This document shows, in pieces, positions 15,321 to 23,243 of a stretch of 23,243 nt of DNA. Source of the DNA: Pseudomonadota bacterium (GTDB lineage: Bacteria; Pseudomonadota; Alphaproteobacteria; Sphingomonadales; SMXR01); contig JACZYI010000005.1 in the NCBI GenBank assembly GCA_022571175.1, positions 426 to 23,668 on the forward strand. The letters run 5' to 3'. The position numbers and the translations under genes were made by a program. The notes beneath the pieces are model-generated. The model was not told where the DNA came from, made no database searches, and saw only the letters and a program-made list of their open reading frames with translations. How positions within the stretch are numbered: the first letter of the stretch is position 1; every line of letters starts with the position of its first letter.

Positions 15321-16850
15321 TCAGACAAACGCCTTGGCAAATTTGTCGAGGACAGCGTTCAGCTTTTCCTCGGTCTTTTCGGTCAAGGCCTGTTCCTTGG
15401 CAATGTCATCGAGAATATCCTGATGTTTACTTCTCATCTCGGCCAGGAAAGCTTCTTCAAAACGTGTCACATCTTTGACCTCAATATCATCCAGATAGGA
15501 GTTCACACCTGCGAAAATGGCAACCACCTGTTCTTCGACCGGCATGGGTTGATATTGGCCTTGTTTCAAGAGCTCGGTCAAACGGGCGCCCCGATTCAAA
15601 AGCCGTTGAGTGGAAGCGTCCAGATCCGATCCAAACTGGGCGAAGGCCGCCATATCCCGATATTGGGCCAACTCCAGCTTGATAGAACCTGACACCTGTT
15701 TCATGGCCTTGATTTGAGCAGCAGAGCCAACCCGAGAGACCGACAAACCCACATTGATGGCGGGTCTGATGCCTTGATAAAAAAGCTCGGTCTCCAGGAA
15801 AATCTGCCCGTCCGTGATTGAAATAACATTGGTTGGAATATAAGCAGATACGTCACCAGCCTGGGTTTCAATAATGGGTAGGGCTGTCAGCGATCCCGAG
15901 CCGTGATCTTTATTGAGTTTGGCTGCACGCTCCAGAAGCCTTGAGTGGAGATAAAAAACATCCCCCGGATAGGCTTCACGTCCTGGCGGGCGGCGAAGCA
16001 GAAGCGACATTTGCCGGTAGGCCACGGCTTGCTTGGAAAGATCATCATAAATGATCAGCGCGTGCATACCATTATCACGGAAATATTCGCCCATGGCACA
16101 ACCGGCATAGGGAGCCAAATATTGCAACGGTGCAGGCTCGGAGGCGGTGGCCGCCACGACGATGGTATATTCGAGCGCACCCCTGTCCTCGAGCGTTTTG
16201 ACGATTTGGGCAACGGTTGAGCGTTTTTGTCCAATCGCCACATAAATACAATAAAGCTTTTTGCTCTCGTCATCACCGTCATTGATTGCCTTCTGGTTGA
16301 TGATGGCATCAATGGCGACCGCGGTCTTCCCGGTCTGCCGGTCACCAATAATCAATTCTCGCTGGCCACGGCCAATCGGAACCAGACAATCGATTGACTT
16401 GAGGCCCGTCTGCATGGGTTCATGGACCGACTGTCGCGGAATAATGCCCGGGGCTTTCACATCCACACGCCGGCGCTCATCACTTTCGATCGGGCCTTTT
16501 CCATCAATGGGATTTCCGAGCGCATCCACAACCCGGCCCAGCAGACCTCGCCCCACGGGCACATCCACGATAGCCCCGGTACGCTTGACAGTGTCGCCTT
16601 CCTTGATGCCACGGTCTTCACCAAAAATCACAACACCCACATTGTCTGTTTCCAAATTGAGTGCCATTCCCTTGATGCCGCCAGGAAATTCAACCATCTC
16701 GCCGGCCTGGATATTATCCAGTCCATAGATGCGGGCAATTCCGTCACCTACTGAGAGAACTTGGCCAACTTCCGAGACTTCCGCCTCGGTACCAAAATTT
16801 TCAATCTGGTCCTTCAAGACCTTCGAGATTTCCGCTACACGGATATCCAT
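15321..16850 (-). CDS. atpA: F1F0 ATP synthase subunit alpha
   Basis: This is the non-catalytic nucleotide-binding subunit of F1. The 509-residue product begins MDIRVAEISKVLKDQI, has the P-loop GDRQTGKT (169-176), GRGQRELIIGD just before it, RRPPGREAYPGDVFYLHSRL and the VGLSVSRVGSAAQ segment that carries the arginine finger. Length is normal for the family. It starts two bases after the atpH stop, so the two are probably translated together. Confidence 0.98.
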   Translation of the reverse strand: MDIRVAEISKVLKDQIENFGTEAEVSEVGQVLSVGDGIARIYGLDNIQAGEMVEFPGGIKGMALNLETDNVGVVIFGEDRGIKEGDTVKRTGAIVDVPVGRGLLGRVVDALGNPIDGKGPIESDERRRVDVKAPGIIPRQSVHEPMQTGLKSIDCLVPIGRGQRELIIGDRQTGKTAVAIDAIINQKAINDGDDESKKLYCIYVAIGQKRSTVAQIVKTLEDRGALEYTIVVAATASEPAPLQYLAPYAGCAMGEYFRDNGMHALIIYDDLSKQAVAYRQMSLLLRRPPGREAYPGDVFYLHSRLLERAAKLNKDHGSGSLTALPIIETQAGDVSAYIPTNVISITDGQIFLETELFYQGIRPAINVGLSVSRVGSAAQIKAMKQVSGSIKLELAQYRDMAAFAQFGSDLDASTQRLLNRGARLTELLKQGQYQPMPVEEQVVAIFAGVNSYLDDIEVKDVTRFEEAFLAEMRSKHQDILDDIAKEQALTEKTEEKLNAVLDKFAKAFV

Positions 16851-16852
16851 GA

Positions 16853-17410
16853 TCAGACGCCTTTCATAGAAACTTTGAGGTTCTCAAGTTTTGTTCGGAT
16901 TGAACTGTCTACCATTCGGGAACCAATTTTCACAACCAGCCCACCCAAGAGCGTTGGATCGTCAGTGGCTTCAAGATTTACATCTCTTCCAACGGACGCT
17001 TTGATCTTGGCATTCAAAGCTGCAAGCTGAACATCTGTCAGGGGAAAGGCAGAAATTACCTGACCTGTTATTTCCCCTCGCTCATCGGCAAGAAGCCTGG
17101 CAAAGGCTTCCAAAGTCGACTGAAGATGTTCTAATCTGCCATTCTGGGCCAAAACACCCAGAAAATTTGTTGTCAGGGTATGGAATTGCATGTGTTCTGA
17201 AATTGCCTGGACCGCCTTCATTTGCTCCGCCCGCTTCAATATGGGGCTTATGGTCATGGCTCCGAAATCATCGCTTTTTGCCAACAAACCACTGATGAGG
17301 TCAAAATCCGCCTCAACCCGCTCCAGTTGACCGGCCTCCTTGGCCAAATCAAAAAGTGCGGCGGCGTAACGCCCCGAAATTCCAGAAAGAATGGCCCCAG
17401 TCGAAGACAA
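16853..17410 (-). CDS. atpH: F1F0 ATP synthase subunit delta
   Basis: Delta (OSCP-like) joins F1 to the peripheral stalk. The 185-residue product begins MSSTGAILSGISGRYAAALF, includes NFLGVLAQNGRL in the middle and ends with the conserved LGGLVVKIGSRMVDSSIRTKL region. The start is TTG 17410, with AGG about 6 bases before it; an in-frame TAG lies three codons upstream, so no ATG start exists. It is the first gene of the five-gene F1 operon, and no F0 genes are adjacent, which is the alphaproteobacterial pattern. A 9-base-pair hairpin stands in the leader just before the ribosome site. Confidence 0.95.
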   Translation of the reverse strand: MSSTGAILSGISGRYAAALFDLAKEAGQLERVEADFDLISGLLAKSDDFGAMTISPILKRAEQMKAVQAISEHMQFHTLTTNFLGVLAQNGRLEHLQSTLEAFARLLADERGEITGQVISAFPLTDVQLAALNAKIKASVGRDVNLEATDDPTLLGGLVVKIGSRMVDSSIRTKLENLKVSMKGV

Positions 17411-17426
17411 AACAACCTATCCCTGT

Positions 17427-17455
17427 GACGCGGATCTTCGCGGATAATTCGCGTC
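17427..17455 (-). other. Leader hairpin upstream of atpH
   Basis: GACGCGGAT (17427-17435) and ATTCGCGTC (17447-17455) can form a 9-pair stem, one pair being a G-T type mismatch, around an 11-base loop. The loop side repeats CGCGGAT, so ATCCGCG occurs twice in tandem on the transcript. It lies about 17 bases from the TTG start and could influence translation of the F1 operon. Confidence 0.4.
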
Positions 17456-17524
17456 GATCAATTGATATTCCCTAACCCTCATCTCTCCGGAGATCAGGTG
17501 ATTTCACCCCCGGTGAGCGCGCGT

Positions 17525-17553
17525 TTCCTAGCACAGAGGTTGCACTGTTGCAA
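17525..17553 (-). promoter_or_regulatory. Possible promoter of the atp F1 operon
   Basis: On the minus strand TTGCAA (17553-17548) and TAGGAA (17530-17525) are 17 bases apart, in the 194-base gap between priA and atpH. The match is weak, but this is the most plausible place for the promoter. Confidence 0.25.
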
Positions 17554-17604
17554 GCCGCGTAAAACCACATTTTTTGATCAAAAAACCCTATTTTTATCAA
17601 AGTC

Positions 17605-19791
17605 TTATGTGAAACTAACCGGATCAATGTCGATCTTTATTCTCACACCCTTCAAGGGCTTGGCCCGAGCAAGCCATTCCCGAATCGCCTTTTGCGGAGG
17701 TTGTTTCTTTGCCGAGAGCATCAAAAACCGATATCGATGATGCCCCCGAAGTCGTGCCAGGGGCGCTGGAGCCGGTCCAAGAACCCTGAATTTCTTTGAA
17801 TGTGGTGACGTCTTTGCCAAGCGCCGGCATGCCAGCATCACTTTTTCCATATCCCGACCGGTGATTATCAGGGCCGCCATACGACCATATGGGGGCACCT
17901 GCTGCGCCCGTCTTGCCTCCAACTCATAGCCAACAAAAGCGGCTCGATCGCCACTAACCAGTGCGGCCGTAACCGGATGGTCGGGTGAATATGTTTGCAA
18001 ATAGACCAAGCCGGGTCTTTCGGCCCGCCCGGCCCGGCCTGAGACCTGTTCCAATTGCTGATAGGTTCGCTCGCCCGCACGCAGGTCAGCGCCCTTTAAG
18101 CCTAAATCGGCATCCACAACGCCAACCAGAGTCAGGTTGGGAAAGTGATATCCCTTGGTGAGAATCTGGGTGCCGATAATGATATCGACACTGCCCTGTT
18201 CAATTTTTTTCACAATTTCCCTGGTCTTGGCCGGACCGGTCGCCGTATCACTGGTCATAATCAGGATCCGCGCTTCCGGGAAAAGGGTTGCGACTTCATC
18301 CGACAATCGCTCCACACCAGGCCCGCAAGGTGCCAGCTTCCCTTTGGCACCACAGCTCCGGCAGCTTTCCGGAAATGGCTGCACGAATCCGCAATGATGG
18401 CACAAAAGTTCGCCTTTATAGCGATGCTCCACCAACCAGGCAGTGCAATTAGGGCAATCCATACGCTCTCCACAGGCACGACATATTGTTAGTGGCGCAA
18501 ACCCGCGGCGGTTCAGGAACAGTAGTGTCTGCTCTCCCCGGATCAGGTTTTCCCCAATGGCATCTTCAAGCACTTCCGAAATCCATCTGCCTGGTGGCGG
18601 TGGATGTTGACGAAGATCAATGGCCTTGATGGTGGGCATTTGAGCGGGACCATGTCGTTCTTTAAGAACAAAATGCAAATATTTGCCTTCCTTAGCATTC
18701 ACCAGACTTTCGTAAGAAGGGGTGGCACTCACCAGCACTACCAGAATATTGCCAAGGGATGCCCGCACCACCGCCATATCCCGTGCGTGATAGATAACGC
18801 CCTCTTCCTGCTTGAAAGAGGCATCATGTTCTTCATCCACAATCAGCAATTTTAAATTCTGAAATGGCAGAAAAAGAGCTGAGCGAGCGCCAACCACGAC
18901 CCGAGCCTGTCCTTCAATGACTGCACGCCACGCCCGACGACGCTCTCCTGACCCTAATTCAGAATGCCATTGCACCGGTTCTGCACTAAATCTTTCCTGA
19001 AATCGCCCCAGCCATTGGGCGGTAAGTGCAATTTCAGGCAACAAGACCAGCACTTGAGCTGCCGGATCCTTTAAAGCCGCTGCGATCGCCTCAAAATAAA
19101 CCTCGGTTTTCCCCGAGCCCGTTACCCCTTCCAGCAAAGCCGAGGCATAGCTCTCGCGCTCCACAAGCTCTACCAGGCCAGTGGCAGCCTGCGCTTGTTC
19201 CTCTGATAATTCTGGGCCCGGAGCATCCGGCCTGGGGCTGATATAGGGTTTATCCTTTGCTTCGTCCTGACCTACTAGCACGCCTTCACTGGCAAGTTTT
19301 CGAACCGTTGAGATGCTGACCTTGGCATATGACGCCAGTTTTTGGAGTGACAAGGGATCGGCCGATGCACCCGCAGCCTCCAGAATGCGTTCTCTTGCAG
19401 TGCTCATGCTTGCCGGTTTTTTGCCGGACAGCTCATAGACCCGCGTCACTGGCGGAGGCTTTAGGGCCTCTCGCACGCTCATGGACATCTTCAAAACAGC
19501 ACCCGGGCTGGAAAGGGTGTAGGCTGCAACCCAGTCTATTAGGGCTCGATGGTCGGCGGGGAGAGGAGGAAGATCAAGTACCGCCTCAACTATCTTCAAC
19601 TTTTCAAGGGGGATGGTTTTACTCTTACGGCCAGAATTATCGTCCCACACAACACCCTTCAAGCGACGGCCAGACAAAGGAACCTCCACAAATTGCCCCG
19701 GCTCCAGGGCATCACCCGGACTCAGATAATCAAGGGCTCCACCAATGGGCAGAGGCAAAAGAACTTTTATACGGTAGTCTTCCTGTTCCAA
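17605..19791 (-). CDS. priA: Primosomal protein N' (replication restart helicase PriA)
   Basis: PriA recognises stalled forks and reloads the replisome. The 728-residue product has the N-terminal 3'-DNA-binding domain (about 1-110) and a winged-helix part. The helicase core has Walker A GVTGSGKT (222-229) and DEEH (319-322). Eight zinc-binding cysteines are present (437, 440, 446, 449, 464, 467, 477, 480). Later motifs include GTQILTKGYHFPNLTLVGV, and QVSGRAGRA is the arginine-rich helicase motif VI. The start is TTG 19791; an in-frame TAG lies five codons upstream, so no ATG is available. The C-terminal domain ends with KIDIDPVSFT, typical of the family. It is upstream of the atp operon on the same strand and divergent from the transaldolase gene. 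Confidence 0.97.
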   Translation of the reverse strand: MEQEDYRIKVLLPLPIGGALDYLSPGDALEPGQFVEVPLSGRRLKGVVWDDNSGRKSKTIPLEKLKIVEAVLDLPPLPADHRALIDWVAAYTLSSPGAVLKMSMSVREALKPPPVTRVYELSGKKPASMSTARERILEAAGASADPLSLQKLASYAKVSISTVRKLASEGVLVGQDEAKDKPYISPRPDAPGPELSEEQAQAATGLVELVERESYASALLEGVTGSGKTEVYFEAIAAALKDPAAQVLVLLPEIALTAQWLGRFQERFSAEPVQWHSELGSGERRRAWRAVIEGQARVVVGARSALFLPFQNLKLLIVDEEHDASFKQEEGVIYHARDMAVVRASLGNILVVLVSATPSYESLVNAKEGKYLHFVLKERHGPAQMPTIKAIDLRQHPPPPGRWISEVLEDAIGENLIRGEQTLLFLNRRGFAPLTICRACGERMDCPNCTAWLVEHRYKGELLCHHCGFVQPFPESCRSCGAKGKLAPCGPGVERLSDEVATLFPEARILIMTSDTATGPAKTREIVKKIEQGSVDIIIGTQILTKGYHFPNLTLVGVVDADLGLKGADLRAGERTYQQLEQVSGRAGRAERPGLVYLQTYSPDHPVTAALVSGDRAAFVGYELEARRAQQVPPYGRMAALIITGRDMEKVMLACRRLAKTSPHSKKFRVLGPAPAPLARLRGHHRYRFLMLSAKKQPPQKAIREWLARAKPLKGVRIKIDIDPVSFT

Positions 19792-19951
19792 GATATCTTC
19801 TCGTTCCTAAATCCAGATAGTGCTCATCACAACTCAGGATTAGCATACCAAAGTGTAGCGAACCCGAGGCATTGGAACAACGCAGTCTTGCCCCTTGGGT
19901 CATCAGCATGCCAGAATGGTGCCCGGGAAGAAATTAAGCACGGGTAATCAT

Positions 19952-20605
19952 ATGAAATTTTTCGCAGATACCGCTGAACTGGAAGAAATCAGGGAACTGA
20001 CTGCCACCGGCCTCCTGGACGGCGTCACCACCAATCCTTCTCTCATCAAAAAATCTGGTCGGGACTTTCTGGAAGTCATAAAAGAAATTTGTGATCTGGT
20101 TGAGGGGCCTGTAAGCGCCGAAGTTGTGGCTACGGACTTTGACACCATGGTCAAGGAAGCGCTCAAACTTTCCGCAATTGCGAAAAATATTGTCATAAAA
20201 GTTCCCATGACCCTGGATGGATTGAAAACCTGCAAGCTGCTCAGCGAGAAAAAAATAATGGTCAATGTCACACTCTGTTTTTCGGCCAATCAAGCACTGC
20301 TCGCAGCCAAGGCAGGCGCCAGCTTCATTTCACCCTTCGTCGGTCGCCTGGATGATATTTCCGAAGATGGCATGGCCCTGATTGAGGATATTCGCCTGAT
20401 TTATGACAATTATGGTTTTGAGACTCAGATATTGGTGGCGTCCATCCGTCATCCAATTCATGTGCTGGAAGCAGCCCGCATCGGCGCTGATGCAGCGACC
20501 ATACCAACCGATGTTCTCCGGAAACTTTTTCATCATCCGCTCACAGATAAGGGTCTGGAGGCTTTTCTGAAAGATTGGGAGGAGACGGGCCAAACTATAC
20601 TTTAA
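19952..20605 (+). CDS. fsa: Fructose-6-phosphate aldolase / small transaldolase
   Basis: This is a member of the short transaldolase family (TalC/FSA type), about 217 residues. It either cleaves fructose 6-phosphate or transfers dihydroxyacetone units in the pentose phosphate pathway. The beginning MKFFADTAELEEIREL, GVTTNPSLIKKSG (24-36), the Schiff-base lysine Lys83 in NIVIKVPMT, SPFVGRLDD and ASIRHPIHV are all characteristic. ATG 19952 gives the family N-terminus; an upstream in-frame ATG (19895) would add 19 unlike residues. The ribosome site is weak. Sequence alone does not separate transaldolase from aldolase activity. xerC follows after 34 bases and may be co-transcribed. Confidence 0.93.
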   Translation: MKFFADTAELEEIRELTATGLLDGVTTNPSLIKKSGRDFLEVIKEICDLVEGPVSAEVVATDFDTMVKEALKLSAIAKNIVIKVPMTLDGLKTCKLLSEKKIMVNVTLCFSANQALLAAKAGASFISPFVGRLDDISEDGMALIEDIRLIYDNYGFETQILVASIRHPIHVLEAARIGADAATIPTDVLRKLFHHPLTDKGLEAFLKDWEETGQTIL

Positions 20606-20639
20606 AGGAAGACTGTTCGTTGAAAGAAATTGAACCGGC

Positions 20640-21605
20640 ATGACCATAAAAAAAACCTCCGAAACCAGCGCCAACATCAGCATTTCATTTGCTGCACGAG
20701 CTGAGCTTTTGGAAATTCTGGGTCGCTGGCTTCGTTATCTCCAAAGTGAAAAAAGATTTGCTGCCCATACTATAGCTTCCTACGCTGGCGATTTGAATAT
20801 TTTCCTCACCTTCATGACCAAACATTTGGGACAGATTCCAGATATTGCCGAGCTTCAAACCCTTTCTCTAAATGACTTTCGTGCTTATATGGCGCGGCGG
20901 CGGATGGACGGCATTTCTGCCCGCTCGCTTTCTCGTTCCCTTTCAACCATCCGAAATCTCTACCGTTATCTGGAAAGAAATGAGGGCAGCAAAAATGATG
21001 CCATTCACCTGATTCGCACACCTAAAGTACCGCGTACCGTCCCCCGGCCCCTGGCAGAAGAAGATGCAAGAAATGTGTTGCTGCTGCTCAAAGAGGAGGC
21101 CAGGAGTGACTGGATCACGGCCCGGGATCTGGCAGTTTTATATCTGCTTTATGGCTCGGGATTGCGCATTTCGGAAGCGCTCGCTTTCAACGGTGCTGAC
21201 AGGCCCGGAGGCGAGACTATGGTTATACGCGGCAAGCGCGGCCGTGAGCGTCTGGTGCCTGTTCTGCCTTCGGTGATAGCGGCACTCGACCGCTATTTGA
21301 AACTTTGTCCCTATCCGGTGGAGGACCAAGGCCCGCTTTTTCTTGGCAAAAGAGGAAACCGTCTGAACCCCAAAATAATCCAGGAACGAATGGCGCGACT
21401 GCGCCGAGAACTGGGTTTGCCTGAAAGTGCCACGCCCCACGCCCTTCGACATAGCTTTGCCACGCATCTGCTGGCCTCTGGCGGAGATTTGAGAACCATT
21501 CAGGAATTGCTAGGCCATGCAAGCCTATCCACTACCCAGCATTATACCGATGTGGATACGGCTTCACTTCTCAAAATTTATGACAAAGCTCACCCCAGAG
21601 CCTGA
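20640..21605 (+). CDS. xerC: Tyrosine recombinase XerC
   Basis: XerC acts with XerD at dif to resolve chromosome dimers. The 321-residue product has a core-binding domain (about 25-120, RFAAHTIASYAGDLNIFLTF) and a catalytic domain with Arg176 (GSGLRISEAL), Lys199 (IRGKRGRERLVPV), His267 and Arg270 (PHALRHSFATHLL), His293 (LLGHASLSTTQ) and nucleophile Tyr302 (HYTDVD). All active residues are intact, unlike in the interrupted integrase at 1089-2777. The context beside fsa and priA is core genome, not a mobile element. It ends 18 bases from the convergent stop of lpdA. Confidence 0.94.
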   Translation: MTIKKTSETSANISISFAARAELLEILGRWLRYLQSEKRFAAHTIASYAGDLNIFLTFMTKHLGQIPDIAELQTLSLNDFRAYMARRRMDGISARSLSRSLSTIRNLYRYLERNEGSKNDAIHLIRTPKVPRTVPRPLAEEDARNVLLLLKEEARSDWITARDLAVLYLLYGSGLRISEALAFNGADRPGGETMVIRGKRGRERLVPVLPSVIAALDRYLKLCPYPVEDQGPLFLGKRGNRLNPKIIQERMARLRRELGLPESATPHALRHSFATHLLASGGDLRTIQELLGHASLSTTQHYTDVDTASLLKIYDKAHPRA

Positions 21606-21623
21606 GACTCCGGCTGTCCAGTC

Positions 21624-23033
21624 TTACATATGTATTGGTTTGCCAAAGGCTGCCATAGCCGCTTCGCGCATGGCTTCGGTCTCGGTCGGATGCGCATGGC
21701 AGGTGAGCGCGATATCCTCGGCGCTGGCACCAAACTCCATCGCTATCACCGCCTCGGCGATCATGTTGCCTGCATCGCTGCCAATAATATGAACACCCAA
21801 TACCCGGTCCGTACTTTGGTCAGTCAGAATTTTTACGAATCCTTCCGTTGAACGATTGGCCTTGGCCCTGGAATTCGCCATGAAAGGAAATTTGCCTACC
21901 TTGTAAGCTATGCCTGCCTGTGTCAGCTCTTCCTCGGTTTTGCCAACCGTTGCCACTTCGGGGGCGGTATAGACCACCGCCGGGATGAGATCATGATTCA
22001 CATGGCCGGTCAAACCTGCCAGATTATCGGCGCAGGCCATGCCCTCGTCTTCGGCTTTGTGGGCAAGCATGGGGCCTTTGATAACATCACCGATGGCAAA
22101 GATGCCTTCCACATTAGTGGAGAAGTCATGGTCCACCTCGATCCGCCCTTTATCATCAAGCTTCACGCCCAGTTTATCAAGACCCAATCCTTCCGTATTG
22201 GGTTTGCGTCCGATGGAAACCAGAACCACATCGCATTTTATTTCTTCTCTCTCGCCACCTTTGGCGGGCTCCACCACCACGGTTGCGCCCGATTTAGATG
22301 TCTTGACTTCAACCACTTTTGTAGATGTTTTAATCTTGATGCCCTGCTTTTTCAAAAGCCGTGCAAAGGTTTTTGTCACTTCCAGATCAAGTCCCGGGGT
22401 AATCCGGTCAAGAAATTCAACAACCGTGACCTCTGCCCCGAGCCGTTGCCAGACCGATCCCATCTCAAGCCCGATATATCCGCCGCCCACAACCACTAAA
22501 TGCTTCGGCACTTTGGACAAAGAGAGTGCTCCTGTGGAGCTCACAATCTGTTTGCCATTAATCTCAATGCCGGGCAGGTCCATAACTTCTGACCCGGTGG
22601 CGATCAGGATATTTTTGGCCGAAATCGTTTCACTGCCGCCATCATTCAATTGCACTTCGATGCTGCCAGGGGCTTTGATGACAGCAGCACCAGCAATATG
22701 TTCCACTTTATTTTTCTTGAAGAGAAAGGCAATGCCATCGGTCAGGCTTTTGACGGTCTCGTCTTTTCCGGCCATCATGGCTTTCAGATCCAGATTCAAG
22801 TCCTTGAAGGTAATGCCAAAATTAGAAAAATGATTGTTGGCCTGATCATAAAGCTCGCTGGCATGAAGCAGAGCTTTGGACGGGATGCAGCCCACATTGA
22901 GACAAGTGCCGCCCAAGGCGTCTCTTTTGTCAATACAGGCTGTTTTCAGCCCGTTTTGGGCCGCCCGAATAGCCGCCACATACCCCCCGGGACCAGCGCC
23001 AATAACAACCAGGTCAAATTCTCTCTTGCTCAT
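21624..23033 (-). CDS. lpdA: Dihydrolipoyl dehydrogenase (E3)
   Basis: E3 reoxidises the dihydrolipoyl groups of 2-oxo acid dehydrogenase complexes, passing electrons via FAD to NAD+. The 469-residue product has the FAD-binding GAGPGG near 12-17 and the redox disulfide Cys44/Cys49 in GGTCLNVGC. The NAD-binding motif VVVGGGYIGLEMGS and the FAD-contacting FAIGDV are also visible. The C-terminal catalytic pair lies in HAHPTETEAM. AAGGA stands 8 bases before the ATG. It is 30 bases after odhB on the same strand, so it most likely serves the 2-oxoglutarate dehydrogenase complex, possibly others too. Confidence 0.97.
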   Translation of the reverse strand: MSKREFDLVVIGAGPGGYVAAIRAAQNGLKTACIDKRDALGGTCLNVGCIPSKALLHASELYDQANNHFSNFGITFKDLNLDLKAMMAGKDETVKSLTDGIAFLFKKNKVEHIAGAAVIKAPGSIEVQLNDGGSETISAKNILIATGSEVMDLPGIEINGKQIVSSTGALSLSKVPKHLVVVGGGYIGLEMGSVWQRLGAEVTVVEFLDRITPGLDLEVTKTFARLLKKQGIKIKTSTKVVEVKTSKSGATVVVEPAKGGEREEIKCDVVLVSIGRKPNTEGLGLDKLGVKLDDKGRIEVDHDFSTNVEGIFAIGDVIKGPMLAHKAEDEGMACADNLAGLTGHVNHDLIPAVVYTAPEVATVGKTEEELTQAGIAYKVGKFPFMANSRAKANRSTEGFVKILTDQSTDRVLGVHIIGSDAGNMIAEAVIAMEFGASAEDIALTCHAHPTETEAMREAAMAAFGKPIHM

Positions 23034-23063
23034 TCCAATGTCCTTCTTTCAGATTTTTTGTCT

Positions 23064-23243
23064 TTACAGATCCAGCAGCATTCGGGTGGGATCTTCCAGG
23101 CATTCCTTGACCCTGATTAAAAACGTCACCGCCTCGCGACCGTCAATCAGCCTGTGGTCATAGGTAAGCGCCAGAGACATCATGGGTCGGATGACCACTT
23201 CGCCATCGATTGCCACCGGTCTTTCCTGTATTTTATGCGTGCC
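23064..23243 (-). CDS. odhB: 2-oxoglutarate dehydrogenase E2 (succinyltransferase), C-terminal end
   Basis: These are the last 59 codons of a gene that enters from the right edge. The translation begins GTHKIQERPVAIDGEVVIRP, continues MMSLALTYDHRLIDG with the catalytic His (30) and Asp, and ends DPTRMLLDL. This matches the catalytic domain end of dihydrolipoyl succinyltransferase of the TCA cycle rather than the pyruvate E2, mainly by the HKIQERPV and LLLDL-type sequences. lpdA follows 30 bases later, completing the E2-E3 order usual for this operon. Confidence 0.9.
   Translation of the reverse strand, partial: GTHKIQERPVAIDGEVVIRPMMSLALTYDHRLIDGREAVTFLIRVKECLEDPTRMLLDL

Noticed and set aside
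17570..17585. T6-GATC-A6 palindrome as a rho-independent terminator of priA
   Set aside because: The stem is only A/T apart from GATC and cannot form a stable loop; kept only as a remark.
20640..21605. XerC gene as part of the mobile element
   Set aside because: It has full XerC likeness, lies in core genes far from the tRNA-Ser element, and its base composition matches its neighbours.
22039..22833. 264-codon plus-strand frame opposite lpdA
   Set aside because: Low-complexity Ser/Thr/Pro product from the reverse strand of a certain lpdA gene.
1..23243. CRISPR array, insertion sequence or toxin-antitoxin pair
   Set aside because: No regularly spaced repeats, no transposase motifs and no paired small genes of known type were found in reading both strands.

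Overview
The window looks like a piece of an alphaproteobacterial chromosome. The F1 part of the ATP synthase (atpHAGDC) forms its own operon without F0 genes. A 2-oxoglutarate dehydrogenase E2 / dihydrolipoyl dehydrogenase pair closes the right end. Ribosomal protein L21 has a lysine/alanine-rich tail, and rplU-rpmA-obgE-nadD-rsfS-rlmH is followed by gpmI, an EnvC-like gene, ctpA, a YibQ-like gene and rppH. I cannot name the genus from the sequence.

Left edge (1-2868) is accessory DNA, visibly richer in A+T than the rest. It holds the N-terminal part of a tyrosine recombinase running off the edge, a DUF488 (YeaO-like) gene, a 336-base AT-rich gap with small inverted repeats, and a DUF6538-type integrase gene interrupted by one in-frame TAG. 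This integrase abuts the 3' end of a tRNA-Ser(CGA) gene (2869-2958). That is the usual layout of an integrative element inserted in a tRNA gene, with the element extending left out of the window. The nonsense codon suggests the element can no longer excise with its own integrase. Short repeats lie just upstream of the integrase, and one of them recurs upstream of the DUF488 gene.

Middle, plus strand (3111-12503) is core genome. A strong promoter drives rplU-rpmA, which end at a hairpin terminator. A second probable promoter drives obgE-nadD-rsfS-rlmH (GTPase for ribosome assembly, NAD synthesis, ribosome silencing, 23S rRNA methylation). The series continues almost without gaps into gpmI (glycolysis) and an envelope set: EnvC-like activator, C-terminal processing protease and YibQ-like deacetylase-fold protein, then the RNA pyrophosphohydrolase rppH. 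The joints gpmI/envC and envC/ctpA are ATGA overlaps.

Minus strand (12508-19791): priA (replication restart helicase) precedes the F1 operon atpH-atpA-atpG-atpD-atpC, which converges on rppH. Plus strand (19952-21605): a transaldolase-like fsa gene and the chromosomal dimer resolution recombinase xerC. Minus strand (21624-23243): the end of odhB followed by lpdA, which converge on xerC.

I found no CRISPR array, insertion sequence, toxin-antitoxin pair or recognisable new defence system. The points most worth a second look are the tRNA-Ser element with its stop-interrupted integrase, the repeats around it, an apparent CTG start of rsfS, and a changed Nudix-box residue in RppH.
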